Part shown: positions 45,736 through 55,907 of the stretch, one piece after another
Layout: every line of letters starts with the position of its first letter
Numbering within the stretch: position 1 is the stretch's first letter
Assembly (NCBI GenBank): GCA_963513935.1
Contig: OY740768.1
Location: 17,782,590-17,846,589 of the forward strand
Length of the DNA stretch: 64,000 nucleotides
Direction of reading: 5' to 3'
From: Aphrophora alni
Lineage: Eukaryota; Arthropoda; Insecta; Hemiptera; Aphrophoridae
Notes under the pieces: generated by a model
Databases searched by the model: none
What the model was told of the DNA's origin: nothing
What the model saw: only the letters and a program-made list of their open reading frames with translations
Position numbers and translations under genes: made by a program

Positions 45736-47649
45736 ATGGACAATAACCAGAGATATAACTTGAGAAAGAACATTCAGCCTACATTTAAGGTGAGAGAGAT
45801 ACAAGGTTTGCCCGATATACAGGCGTCCCAGCGAAAAGAAGACGTGGTCGTGGAGCCAAATTTTAATTCTGAACACGAAACGATGGAAGGGTCGCGGATT
45901 CCAGAAAAAACACACCGCCGGATGGAAGACGTGATATCAGGGGAACGCGTTGAGACAACGGAAATAGGCGAAATTTTTTCGAATGAAGATATGTCGGTAA
46001 CATCTAACCCTAGGGCAAGTCTTGTCAACGATGATATCGAGTACCATCCTAGGATAGATTTTACCATGGAATCAGCAACTGTAAAAACGTTAGGCCTACA
46101 ATTAGAAACTCAAAACCCATGGTTGGAGATAATATTACAACGTTTTGATGAAAACAAAGAAAATCAAAAAATTATCGTGGCAGATGTGAAAAAACACTTA
46201 AACTCGGTCCAGGATGAATTGAAGACTAGAATGAACAAATTGGAGGAAGATTTACAGAAGAAATTGGATATGCAAAGGGAAACTAGTCGCAAGGAGTGGA
46301 GAAGCGAACTTCAGACTCAGAAAGAGGAGATCCAAATGGATTTAAATAAAGTTACCATCAAAACACAAGAACAGGTCCAGATACAGTTGGATAACCAAAC
46401 CGAAAAAATACAGGAGTTGCTGACATGCCAAGAAGAAATATTGAAAACGGAAAATGAACAGATGACCAATCAGAGGTGCCAAGAATTAGAGGGAAGATTA
46501 GAGAATAAAATTGAGAAAGAAAGGAATGTCATGGCGGAGCAAAAGAAACAATTGGAATCATTAGAACTAAATGTCCAAGGTCACAACAACAAAATTAGAG
46601 CTATAGAAAAAGATTTATTGGAAAAACAACATAATTACCAGCCCCAAATATTGGTTAGTTGTAGTGGTCCGACTGCTGGAATAGGAGAAAACACAATACC
46701 TAAGTTTCATGGACGAGAGATGAACCCCACAGAACATCTTCGGAAGATACAACGGTTCTACGAAAAGAGAAGAACAATCAACAACAATCTTGATACCACC
46801 GAAAATCTAATAGACATAATTGAGATGTGCTTAGAAAGCCACGCTTCTCGTTGGTTTACACTAATCAAAAATGAGGTACATAATTGGGAAGATTTTAAAC
46901 AGATTTTTGAAGACAAATATTGGAGTAGAGAAGTTCAGAGAGGGATCAAACAGCGAATGGAAGTGGAAAGATATAGACCAAATGGTACTCTTAGTCGGTC
47001 TGAATACTTTACCGAAAGGGTTATTACATTGAAAGCAATACAACCACCCTTGACAGAGGACGAAATTGTGACTTGTTTAGCTGAACATTATGAGGATCTG
47101 GTGCAAGATGCGAGACGTGTCCAGAGGATTGACACAATTATTGAATTTGAATTACTGCTGCAGAGAGAGGATCTCAAAGATGCGAATATAAGATCTCGGA
47201 AGATACATCGTCCATATACACCTCCACAAACACCAATTAGATCTAATTTCAGAGAACAGAGACCAGGTCCACCACCATTCCAATACAGACCTTCACAAGC
47301 GCCCGTTAACCATCGCGGATCTCAAAACTTTCACCACCAATATTCTCAACCACCACAAGAATCACGCCCTCAATTCCCACGATACCAAGATGGATCATAT
47401 ACCCAAAGAAATAACAAAAATTTTCCGACATCATCTCCTTTTCGACCACAAATCAACAATAAAGGATTTCATCAAAATATGAAATCAGATAGTAATAGAG
47501 ACCAAACAAGACAGAACGGATCCAGGAATACCAACTACCCAACACAGGAACAAATTAATGTTTGTCACACGGTAGCAGAAAATATTCAAGCTACTAGTCG
47601 TTCAGAGACAAGTTCACCAAATGTTGTGACTCAACAGGAAAACTGCTGA
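45736..47649 (+). CDS. gag: Ty3/Gypsy gag polyprotein
   Basis: 637 codons starting at the first ATG after the primer-binding site (127-bp leader). Residues about 1-110 are acidic and Ser/Thr-rich. About 120-300 is a long Glu/Gln/Lys-rich coiled coil. About 320-485 is a retrotransposon-gag capsid domain (PKFHGREMNPTEHLRKIQRF, then a WFTLIKNEVHNWEDFKQIF block). From about 490 to the end it is basic and rich in Pro, Gln, Asn and Arg. No CCHC zinc knuckle is present, so RNA binding probably relies on the basic tail. It should form the particle shell and package element RNA. The frame ends TGA at 47647, overlapping the pol frame by 52 bases. Confidence 0.93.
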   Translation: MDNNQRYNLRKNIQPTFKVREIQGLPDIQASQRKEDVVVEPNFNSEHETMEGSRIPEKTHRRMEDVISGERVETTEIGEIFSNEDMSVTSNPRASLVNDDIEYHPRIDFTMESATVKTLGLQLETQNPWLEIILQRFDENKENQKIIVADVKKHLNSVQDELKTRMNKLEEDLQKKLDMQRETSRKEWRSELQTQKEEIQMDLNKVTIKTQEQVQIQLDNQTEKIQELLTCQEEILKTENEQMTNQRCQELEGRLENKIEKERNVMAEQKKQLESLELNVQGHNNKIRAIEKDLLEKQHNYQPQILVSCSGPTAGIGENTIPKFHGREMNPTEHLRKIQRFYEKRRTINNNLDTTENLIDIIEMCLESHASRWFTLIKNEVHNWEDFKQIFEDKYWSREVQRGIKQRMEVERYRPNGTLSRSEYFTERVITLKAIQPPLTEDEIVTCLAEHYEDLVQDARRVQRIDTIIEFELLLQREDLKDANIRSRKIHRPYTPPQTPIRSNFREQRPGPPPFQYRPSQAPVNHRGSQNFHHQYSQPPQESRPQFPRYQDGSYTQRNNKNFPTSSPFRPQINNKGFHQNMKSDSNRDQTRQNGSRNTNYPTQEQINVCHTVAENIQATSRSETSSPNVVTQQENC

Positions 47650-50318
47650 GCACAGAATGTGTCAATGGCCTTGAGATCGCGAATCATATCATTCTCCAAG
47701 ACTATGCGAAACTTGATGACATTATTCCTGTGCCAGATAATGACCTTGGAAATAAAAGGCCTAACTCACTAAAATGGATGAATGAATTATCACTAAACCC
47801 AAATATCAGAATAAGTAATATGTTCTGTGACAGAAATTTTCTTTTAGAAGAAGATGAGGAACAATTAAAAAATAAAACAGATACTAATTTCATAAAATGT
47901 CCGGAAATTAATATTAAAATCGGAAAACAGAATGTATATGCGCTAATTGATACAGGATCCAACGTAACTTGTATGTCTGAACAGTGGTTTCGGGATAATA
48001 AAGATTATATAGGAACATACGAAGAATTACCCACCACAAATGTACAGATACACACAGCTGTGGGTAGTAAAACTAGGAGAATCGCCAGAATTGTAATGGT
48101 AAAAATTAAAATAGATTCTGAAGAATTATGGATACATGCTCTAATTGTGCCAAATTTAATTAAAGATGTTATTCTAGGTATGGATTGGGTTAGTAATACA
48201 GAGTCGGTCATAAACTTTCACACGAAAATAATTAATATGAATATTAATAAGAAAACAATTGTAAGGAAGTTTGAATATGTCGAGAATGAAGGAATTTTAT
48301 GTTATATTACTAATGAAAATATGAATAAATATGATGGAAAATATAATAATATACATGACAATAATATAAAATTAAATTATAATTCAAAATTTGGTACAGA
48401 AAACAAACAAGTAATTTTAAATGAATCTACAATCGATGACACATTACGAGAAAATATAAATCTAGAACCATTACAAAGGGCTAATTTAAAAACATTACTT
48501 TTACAATATAATCATATTTTTTCAGACAACCCAGGACGTTGCACTAAATATATACACTCAATAGAAATAAAAGAAGATTACACATTCAAAGGGCAAATTT
48601 ACCCAGTGCCTTTAATACACCAAGAAGCAGTGGCACGTGAAATAAACCGGATGTTAGAAATAAATGTCATAGAACCGTCATACAGTCATTTCATAAATCC
48701 TATTATACCTATTATTAAAAAGACTGGAGAAATAAGACTTTGTCTAGATGCGCGTAAGGCTAATGCACTTACAACCCCAGATTTTGAACGAAATCGTAGC
48801 ATAAATGAGCTATTGGCTAAAGGTCGTAATTGTAAATGGTTAAGCACAGTGGATCTCACTGCATCATACTGGCAGATACCATTATCTACAAATTCAAGAA
48901 AGTATACAGCGTTTCAATTTAGGGGCCGAACATACCAATATACTGTAACCCCATTTGGAATTTCAACATCACAAGCTGCGCTAGTACGAGCATTAGATAA
49001 AGTTTTTGGTGACAGTGTAGATTCATTCACTATAGTATACGTAGACGATATATGTGTCATATCCCCAGATTTCCAGAGCCATTTGTTACATCTTTCGATT
49101 GTTTTCAAAAAATTATCTGAAGCTAATATGACGATAAAATTTTCAAAATCCCTTTTTTGCAGGAGTTCTGTTCCCTTTCTTGGTTATACAATGACGTCAA
49201 CAGGTCTCCAAATGGATAATAACAAAATAAAACCAATTTTAGATTTTCCTACTCCCAAATCAAGAAAACAATTAAAATCTTTTCTGGGATGTATAAATTA
49301 TTATAATAAATTTTTGAATAAATTTTCAGAAACCATTCAGCCTATTTTACGATTAACCTCAAAAAATATAAAATTTCATTGGACTACAGCTGACGATCAA
49401 ACTTTCATAAAAATTAAACAACTCTTTCTACAAACTCAAATCTTACATCATCCAGATCCTCATCAACCTTTCTTTTTACAAACGGATGCATCAGACTCTG
49501 CCATAGGGGGACATTTATACCAAATAACTTCCCAAGGAGAAAAACAAGCTATTGTATTTATATCTAGAGCATTACAGCCAGCGGAACAGCGTTTCACTAC
49601 CACGGAAAAAGAACTCCTAGCAATTGTATATTGTCTCCAAAAAACCCGCTACATTATACATGGAACAGATTTAACAATTGTAACTGATAACCATGCACTT
49701 ACTTTTATTAAAACTTGTCGACTGTTAAATGCTCGCCTCACACGTTGGATTCTTGCTTTACAAGATTATCATTTTAAAATACAACACTGTAAAGGAAGCG
49801 AGAATTGCACCGCCGACGCTTTAAGTCGAATGCCACAACAACCACATATTATACCACAAGAGGATCAATCTAAATTAATTATAACATATATTCAACGTTT
49901 ACAAGATCAAAATTTAAAATTTGAACTAAACCATCTTGCGATGCATCAAGAACACGATCCAAAATTATTTCCTATTATACAAATTCTTAAAAATATAAAT
50001 GATCTAACCAATAATCCAAATATACAACAAATATATAACCTACACAACAACATTTTATACCAAAAATTAAATCAACAATGGCTGATAATAGTCCCAGAGA
50101 ATCTCATAAATCGATTAATATGGGAATGCCATTTATATTACTTACATTGTGGAGCAAATAAATGTCTCAATATACTTAGAGAAAGTTTTATTTTTAAAAA
50201 TATGGGACGACGCATAAGAACGATACTCGCTACTTGTGAATCTTGTCAAAAATGTAAATGTAACCCACACCCTTTAACAGGAGTATCAAAGGGTATTATA
50301 TGTAAAAAAAAAAAATGA
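47598..50318 (+). CDS. pol: Ty3/Gypsy pol: protease, RT, RNase H, integrase zinc finger
   Basis: The frame is open from 47598, after an in-frame TAG, in -1 relative to gag, so expression as a Gag-Pol fusion by -1 frameshifting is likely. No ATG start is needed; the first GTG is at 47730. Counting residues from 47730: aspartic protease ALIDTGSN (Asp about 74) and ILGMDW (about 148-153); RT with LSTVDLTASYWQIPL (about 371-385), TPFG (about 407) and catalytic YVDD (437-440); RNase H with acidic residues in QTDASDS (Asp 586), TTEKELL and VTDNHAL (Asp 653); and integrase HHCC zinc finger (His 801, His 806, Cys 836, Cys 839). It stops at TGA 50316-50318 just after a 12-A run. The remaining integrase lies in another frame. 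Confidence 0.94.
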   Translation, partial: SFRDKFTKCCDSTGKLLSTECVNGLEIANHIILQDYAKLDDIIPVPDNDLGNKRPNSLKWMNELSLNPNIRISNMFCDRNFLLEEDEEQLKNKTDTNFIKCPEINIKIGKQNVYALIDTGSNVTCMSEQWFRDNKDYIGTYEELPTTNVQIHTAVGSKTRRIARIVMVKIKIDSEELWIHALIVPNLIKDVILGMDWVSNTESVINFHTKIINMNINKKTIVRKFEYVENEGILCYITNENMNKYDGKYNNIHDNNIKLNYNSKFGTENKQVILNESTIDDTLRENINLEPLQRANLKTLLLQYNHIFSDNPGRCTKYIHSIEIKEDYTFKGQIYPVPLIHQEAVAREINRMLEINVIEPSYSHFINPIIPIIKKTGEIRLCLDARKANALTTPDFERNRSINELLAKGRNCKWLSTVDLTASYWQIPLSTNSRKYTAFQFRGRTYQYTVTPFGISTSQAALVRALDKVFGDSVDSFTIVYVDDICVISPDFQSHLLHLSIVFKKLSEANMTIKFSKSLFCRSSVPFLGYTMTSTGLQMDNNKIKPILDFPTPKSRKQLKSFLGCINYYNKFLNKFSETIQPILRLTSKNIKFHWTTADDQTFIKIKQLFLQTQILHHPDPHQPFFLQTDASDSAIGGHLYQITSQGEKQAIVFISRALQPAEQRFTTTEKELLAIVYCLQKTRYIIHGTDLTIVTDNHALTFIKTCRLLNARLTRWILALQDYHFKIQHCKGSENCTADALSRMPQQPHIIPQEDQSKLIITYIQRLQDQNLKFELNHLAMHQEHDPKLFPIIQILKNINDLTNNPNIQQIYNLHNNILYQKLNQQWLIIVPENLINRLIWECHLYYLHCGANKCLNILRESFIFKNMGRRIRTILATCESCQKCKCNPHPLTGVSKGIICKKKK
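47637..47643 (+). promoter_or_regulatory. Candidate -1 frameshift site
   Basis: GGAAAAC (gag-frame codons GAA AAC) lies four bases before the gag TGA and within the 52-base gag-pol overlap. The A-site AAC-to-AAA slip is standard; the P-site shift is not ideal. No strong downstream stem was worked out. Confidence 0.4.
50304..50315 (+). repeat. 12-A run breaking the pol frame
   Basis: Upstream pol is read in one frame into this run and stops immediately after it. The integrase core continues in the +1 frame. A one-base length change in the run, an assembly error, or slippage at the run could each explain it. Confidence 0.85.
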
Positions 50319-51141
50319 TCAAATAGCTGTGGATATTATTGGGCCACTTCCAATAAGTATAGGAAGAACTAAATATATATTGATTGTACTCGATATTTTC
50401 ACAAAATTTGTAAAATTATATCCTCTAAGATGTACAAACACTAAAACAATTTTAAAGAAATTATTAGAAGTGCATTTCCCCACATATGGAACCCCTAAAA
50501 GACTTCAAAGTGACAACGGGACGCAATTTCGTAGTCGAGCATGGAGCAGAGTTTTAAGGGAACGAAATATAGAGCCTATATTTAACCCGTACTATCATCC
50601 ACAAACAAATATGGCAGAGAGACCAATACGTGAAGTTAAGCGATGTTTGAGGACATATTGCTCTTCACACCACAAAAATTGGGCACGTTATATTGGAGTT
50701 ATCAATACCATGCTAAATGAGGTACAGAATGATACTACAGGTTTTACACCTAATGAATTACAATTAGGTCAAAGAGATATCAGATTTTGGGAACCATATA
50801 TTACAAATTATTATACCAAGGATATACCACTCGAAACAAAATTATATTTAGCAAAACAAAGGATACATATCAAACAAGAAAAACGAGCATCAAAATTAAA
50901 TTCAAAATACAAACCAACTATTTTAAATATTGGCGACCTAGTATTAATTAAGAATGTCTCATTATCAAATGCATCATTGGGAGAAACATTAAAACTTTTT
51001 GAAATATTCAGTGGACCATATAAAATACATCATATTATTGGAAAATCAACATATTATGTTTGTAATCTAGAAGGAAAACAAGTTAAAGGACCCTATCATA
51101 TCACCTCAATGAAGATATACAAAACACAAATTGAGGATTAA
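50305..51141 (+). CDS. int: Ty3/Gypsy integrase catalytic core and C-terminal domain
   Basis: The frame is open from within the A run; the first GTG is at 50329. Numbering from 50329: DIIGPLP carries the first catalytic Asp (2), RLQSDNGTQF the second (62), and YHPQTNMAERPIREVK the Glu (97). This gives a D-D-34-E spacing as in insect families with the short N-x-x-ER form. A C-terminal domain follows, with NIGDLVLIKN (about 200) and FSGPYKIHHIIGKSTYYVCN, an SH3-like or GPY/F-type module (GPYKI) found in many Ty3/Gypsy integrases. It catalyses cDNA insertion. It is cut off from the rest of pol by the A-run frame break but is otherwise without stops. Confidence 0.92.
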   Translation, partial: KKKNDQIAVDIIGPLPISIGRTKYILIVLDIFTKFVKLYPLRCTNTKTILKKLLEVHFPTYGTPKRLQSDNGTQFRSRAWSRVLRERNIEPIFNPYYHPQTNMAERPIREVKRCLRTYCSSHHKNWARYIGVINTMLNEVQNDTTGFTPNELQLGQRDIRFWEPYITNYYTKDIPLETKLYLAKQRIHIKQEKRASKLNSKYKPTILNIGDLVLIKNVSLSNASLGETLKLFEIFSGPYKIHHIIGKSTYYVCNLEGKQVKGPYHITSMKIYKTQIED

Positions 51142-51306
51142 AATTTAAAATTCATTCAAATACTCCACATTCAATTATTAGGACCACGTCATACAATGTT
51201 TCAAGAAAAACAATAAAACTCCAAAATTTAATTACATTATCATTCAATGCATAAGTGTTTCATGAAAATTAAAAATAAATTTTCCTGAAAAGTAGCCAAG
51301 GGATAT
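51142..51306 (+). other. 3' untranslated segment and weak polypurine tract
   Basis: Non-coding, with no env frame. The purines before the LTR (GAAAAG at 51287-51292 and AAGGGA at 51298-51303) are the only candidate polypurine tract. Confidence 0.5.
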
Positions 51307-52151
51307 TGTAACATTTCATGATAATCAGCTGACATTAATTATAATTATTTGTAATTATATAACAATTTAAAATATATATAAAAAATTAGATATAAAGTTA
51401 TATGGAGTTTATTCAAAGATTTTATTTATTCAAAATTATTTCATTATTTAAATATATTAATTATTCATCTAAATTAATTCACTAATATATATATATATAT
51501 ACAAACATATACATATACAAATACAAAAAAATCTAATAGGCCAGTGAATAAATAACATATGAGTGAACAACAGTAAACCAGATGGAAAAACAACAGTTAA
51601 AAAGAAAAAAATTTATGCAGTTAGTCTGGAGAATTTAAGAAGTACAGTTGAGATATAAATATAATGTGTTAAATGAGATTGAGAAGGTGGAAATAATAGT
51701 CACAGTGAAATATTGAAAATAATTATTGGAACATGAAGAAAGGTTAAATATATTGAATTAAACAATTACCAGAAAACAATATTAAGAAAGAAAAAAAACA
51801 GTGAAAGAATGGTGAGATTTGTAATTATTGTTGGAATATATTTTTTGTTTAAGTGATTGGTGAGGGAACTTGAACTATTGAAAAAAATTGTTTATATATA
51901 TTAAATATATATACATTTTTTTTTTTATTTCATTAATACATTCAACAATTTTATTGATTGATTATTTTTTTGTATTATATTTGATTTATCATTATTTTTT
52001 TTATTCATATTAATAACATTTGGAAGAAGCCGGCACTAACCTAAAACCCCGAGAAAGACAATAACAATTTAAAAGAAAAATATATATATAATTATAAAAA
52101 CATTACAAATTATTTAAAGTAACATAATTAAAATAAAAAAGTTGTATTACA
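51307..52151 (+). repeat. 3' LTR
   Basis: 845 bp, the same as the 5' LTR except T at 51532 where the 5' LTR has C. AATAAA lies at 51547-51552. Confidence 0.97.
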
Positions 52152-52155
52152 GATG
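52152..52155. repeat. 4-bp target-site duplication, right
   Basis: GATG, matching 44760-44763. Confidence 0.85.
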
Positions 52156-52269
52156 GAAGAAGGAAGATATGATAATGTTATTTGATTAATATTCTTAAGA
52201 CAGACTTGCGAGTGTAAGAAATAATATAAAATACGAAGAGGATTAGACTACTGATTTAAAGTTATTAGA

Positions 52270-52365
52270 TAATTACATAAAAATTAATACGTGACGTTTC
52301 TAGAGTGTGAATCAACTACTGTTAACAAGTGATAAACCTAGAACATGTGAAAAAAGAAGAAAACA
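52270..52365 (+). repeat. Dispersed repeat R2, copy 3 (partial)
   Basis: AAAATTAATACGTGACGTTT, GTGAATCAACTACTG and GTGATAAACCTAGAACA match 34915 and 11110. Confidence 0.6.
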
Positions 52366-52429
52366 TACAAGGGGGATTAGACATTCTGGTTTTAATGTTA
52401 TTGGATAATGATATAATAATCAACTGTAA

Positions 52430-52640
52430 TGAGCTACACTTGTGGAAACCTCAATAACCAAATGAATGAGAACAGAAATTTCCACAAAAAAAAACACTTT
52501 ATTTGTGCAACACAAATACAAGACAACGTTTCAATGACTAAGTCATCACCCTCAGCTGATGAATGGACACAAACCCTACTGACAGGAGCGGACTGTCCAC
52601 TGTCAGTAGGATTTGTTTCCATCTAGATGAGGATGATGGC
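52430..52640 (-). mobile_element. Second hammerhead-like family, fold-back copy 3
   Basis: CAAACCCTACTGACAG at 52572 faces CTGTCAGTAGGATTTG at 52602, and the outer arms match as CATCACCCTCA and ATGAGGATGATGG. The minus strand holds CTGAGGGTGATGACTTAG, then TCATTGAAACG and TTGTCTTG. That is a hammerhead-like order with a GTC triplet but with G in place of the last core A. Related to 7175 and 38462. Confidence 0.5.
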
Positions 52641-52929
52641 CTATCCTGACGTAATAATTTAGAAAACTTAAAACACTAAAATTTATAAACTAAACAAATA
52701 GAGAAGACTCGACCGAATACAGTTGAGTTGTCCGCACACCAACTCCGAAAGCCTCGTTCCTACATCATCAGATTTTTTGTATCACCAGCTGATCCACTGC
52801 CATCTCAGTTGTAGAAGTATTGACAATCCGGTTGATGATTATCAAGGTGGGACCGAAGATTCATCTATACTCAACCAAATTCCAACCTCCATGAGACTTG
52901 GTGACTGTTTCTTACAAGCCCAGTAAGAG

Positions 52930-53165
52930 AAGTGGATTTTTGGAGAACATGCCGTAACAACGAACTGGATTTACTGTACGTCATCAGATGAAGAAAATCA
53001 TATCTTAAGGGAAAAAAATTAAAATAATGCCCTGAACGCGATGGTAGAAGAGCAATTGGACGGCAGAAATAACGATGGGTCGACAGAGTAAATGAAGATG
53101 CCAAGGCGTTGGGTATTGGAAGTTCACAACCGTGTCGGATGAGTGGAGATTACAATTTACTATCA
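52930..53165 (+). pseudogene. Decayed LINE ORF2 C-terminus
   Basis: A plus frame reads NNALNAMVEEQLDGRQK, one stop, then RWVDRVNEDAKALGIGSS. This matches the common C-terminal layout of RTE-like LINE polymerases (ALNA...GRPK-x-RWIDxVxEDxxxLG). An upstream block (NHILREKN) is separated by another stop. The remains are short and interrupted, so non-functional. Confidence 0.45.
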
Positions 53166-53692
53166 CAATGACTGCTGAGTTGCTTTTTTAAAGAAACACT
53201 GACTTCAATACTCTCATTTTCTCACAAAGCCACGTACAAATACAAAGCCTAAGCAAACAAATAATCGTCCATAAATCCTTCAAAGTTTTGACCCATGTTT
53301 TGGTAGAAAAGTAAAAAATGAACCAGCAATTTTAACAACATAGCGACATATGTGTTATGTTTTGAACATTCGCAAACGATATTTTACCAAAACCGTTGCA
53401 ACTTGTTGGAAATTAATTTTAAAAATAGGAACTTTGACTCATTGCAAACACCCTCAAAATTAAGCGCATTATAAACATAAAACTAGAGAGAATATAGGAC
53501 GATATTCCAAAAATAAACAACACCGTTCCATATTTAGGAAACATCTGACAATCATAAAAATTTAACATAACATCATCTTCAAGCCAAAAACGTTTCCTGT
53601 TATTACCTACCGCGCATGAGTGTGTTGCCGAGTGCCACGTAATCTATTAACACGTTCCACTCGTAATGCTAATACAAAATTCTATCCTCTAG
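53166..53692. other. Intergenic DNA
   Basis: No gene. CACAAAGCC...ACAAAGCCTAA...CATAAATCC near 53220-53280 loosely resembles 61575-61625, perhaps an old repeat. Confidence 0.35.
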
Positions 53693-53835
53693 GAGACAAT
53701 GATAAACGCAACCCTTGGGAGAGGGGATATAGAGGGTCACAATCACATTCTTTTCGAGGGAAATCAAACAATTTCGCGAGGGATGACTACCCTTATTGTC
53801 AAGATGCGAAAAGAGGGGCTGAATAAAACGAAATT
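53693..53835 (+). CDS. Exon-like 143-nt block, unidentified
   Basis: Preceded by a good acceptor (TTCTATCCTCTAG) and followed by donor GTAAGA. The frame starting at 53693 is open throughout (TMINATLGRGDIEGHNHILF, then EGNQTISRGMTTLIVKMRKE) and ends with two spare bases. A second plus frame (53620-53826) and a minus frame are also open here because the patch is less AT-rich, so the reading is not certain. No domain recognised. Its phase does not fit directly to the exon-like block at 55930. Confidence 0.3.
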
Positions 53836-55907
53836 GTAAGATTTCTGTTTGAACCATTCAGACGAGTTGAATAGTTTTATCAGAAGTAACGTTATGTAAT
53901 AGCTCATTTCCCTTCCATATAATTATTATAATGAATGCATTGTAATGTTAAAACATACTACAAAGTAAGGAGGGAGGATATCCTAACCGCTAGTGTCTAT
54001 CACGTGTATTATTTGTTACGAATTTTAATAATAAAGTTCCTTACAAATAACCCGAAGATTTTCGTACAAGATATTTTTAAATGACGACCAGTCAAAACAG
54101 TTATTGTGCAGTTTCGTCGCCTCTGGCGCTCCAACCAAAAATAAAATGTGCTATAAAGTATTAAATATAATGGCGTGAAGAAGGGATAACGAGCAATTAC
54201 AAAAACTTAGAATAAAAAATAATATTGGGACTGTTTTCTAAAACTTCCTCGAGTGTAGACTCTACCTGTGTAAAACTTTCTCATTGACTAAAGTTCACAT
54301 TGTTTTTATTTCATATTGATATAACTTTCATTTTACATGTATATTTTCAGAAATAAATAAAACATAAACACTAGTCGGATTGTTTACGCTTCTAATGAAT
54401 TGGACCAAAAGTCTCACCAGTGGTGAGGATAAATTAATGTCCTTTCTTCAGATAGTTAGTTAACATTCTAGGGTTTATATGCATCGATGCGTATAACAAT
54501 CTTTTCTACCACCGTGATCCTAATGAAAGGTAAATTACAATTACAAGTAACGAGCAAGCCACTCATAAAATATTTGTGTATATTTCCTACGAGTGGTGTC
54601 CCTGTGTACAGTAGCTGAGTTACTTCTTGCTATATAAATAGTATTGTGAGTTAGGTCGGAAAGTAAGAAGCAGCCACGTTATGTTCACAAGAACGATTAG
54701 TTAATGTATTATAACATCCAAGTAGCTAGTTCTACTTTTGACAAAACCACTAACATTTATTATCAAGAGTCCGAATAAAATTTTATTGCAGAGAAATCGA
54801 GTTCCCTTATAACGCAATATAGCCTCACCAAATCAATGAACAGTCGTGATATTAATTAGTTATTAAAGAGCAATATCTTTACTCAAAAGTATTTATTCAA
54901 ACAGTGAAAGTTTACTTCCATTCCCTCACCTAAGATAAGTTTAATATACAAACTAGTAATACCACCTCATGCAGAATATATTTGCAGTTATTAGTCACTC
55001 CCTTTGAATTAGTTTATTGGTTATTTATCTTCACAAAGTATTCAGCCGATGTCCAATATAGCGGTTTGAGGTCAACTCGCAAGGGACAAGTAGGAGTGTT
55101 CGTCTAGTCAGTCTAGTGGTTTGTTTATCCTCCCCTTCTTTAAGACATTTACATCGATAACTAATCTTCAAAGTAGTAACAAATCACTGATTACGATATC
55201 ATTTCTCTTGTTACAGAACTATAAAAGTCAATTATGAACACCTCCTTATCCTTACACTGATAAACAACATTTTAATTGACTTATTTCATTAAAATCTACG
55301 CTCTAATAATTTTATTTATTAAAGGATTCTAAAAAAAACAATAAATTCTTTAATATATTATATTGACAGTTCCAATGTCTGAGTGTGTTAATTTTGCTTC
55401 TTAGTCAAAAGGAGTGAAGTTAACCACTTTCGATGGGACAAAAATCAACATTTGTTTTTTGAAATAACAGTTTCTCCATTATAGAAAAGTGTGTGTGTTT
55501 ATTTCTTTTGTTTGATTTTTTTAAAGTTCCCACAAGCTCAAAAGGCTAACCCGAATTTGTTTAAATTTGGTATGTGGGAATATTTTAATGTTTCGTTTGT
55601 TTCACCCTTTATAAAAGTACTTTAGATTAAAATTTAGAAGTACCTTCAATAAGTCCAAAACACGTTTATTAAAATCGGCTGTAAAATGTTTCTCAAATAT
55701 AACTCCTAAGAACCGGGACTAAACTTTTGTTTTCATTCTAAACAAGCCGATAAAAGAATCTTTGGTTAAAAAAAGAAAGACACCATTATAAAAAGTCGAA
55801 ATATCTTAAAATTGGTTCAATCGATTTCGATAAAATCTTGCTAAAATAAAAGGTTTTAGTGCAAAACAATAAGTTTCCGTCATCATTAATAGATTGGAAG
55901 TATAGAT
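53836..55907. other. Intergenic or intronic DNA
   Basis: No coding frame. TATATAAATA at 54632-54641 is a possible TATA box without a linked gene. A CTCACC/GGTGAG hairpin lies near 54414. Confidence 0.4.

Larger units (their letters stand above)
44764..52151 (+). mobile_element. Ty3/Gypsy LTR retrotransposon, near-complete
   Basis: A 7388-bp element with 845-bp LTRs, TG...CA ends, a 4-bp GATG target duplication, a tRNA-Lys-like primer-binding site, and gag then protease, RT, RNase H, integrase order, which is the Ty3/Gypsy order. The LTRs differ by eye at a single site (C44989 versus T51532), which indicates very recent insertion. No env-like frame lies between the integrase stop (51141) and the 3' LTR. 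The only obvious lesion is the frame break at the 12-A run (50304-50315) between the integrase zinc finger and core. Confidence 0.97.

Noticed and set aside
45774..49108. Minus-strand frames inside the Gypsy element
   Set aside because: Antisense shadows of gag and pol.
51142..51306. Possible env gene after integrase
   Set aside because: Only 165 bp remain before the LTR, with no open frame.
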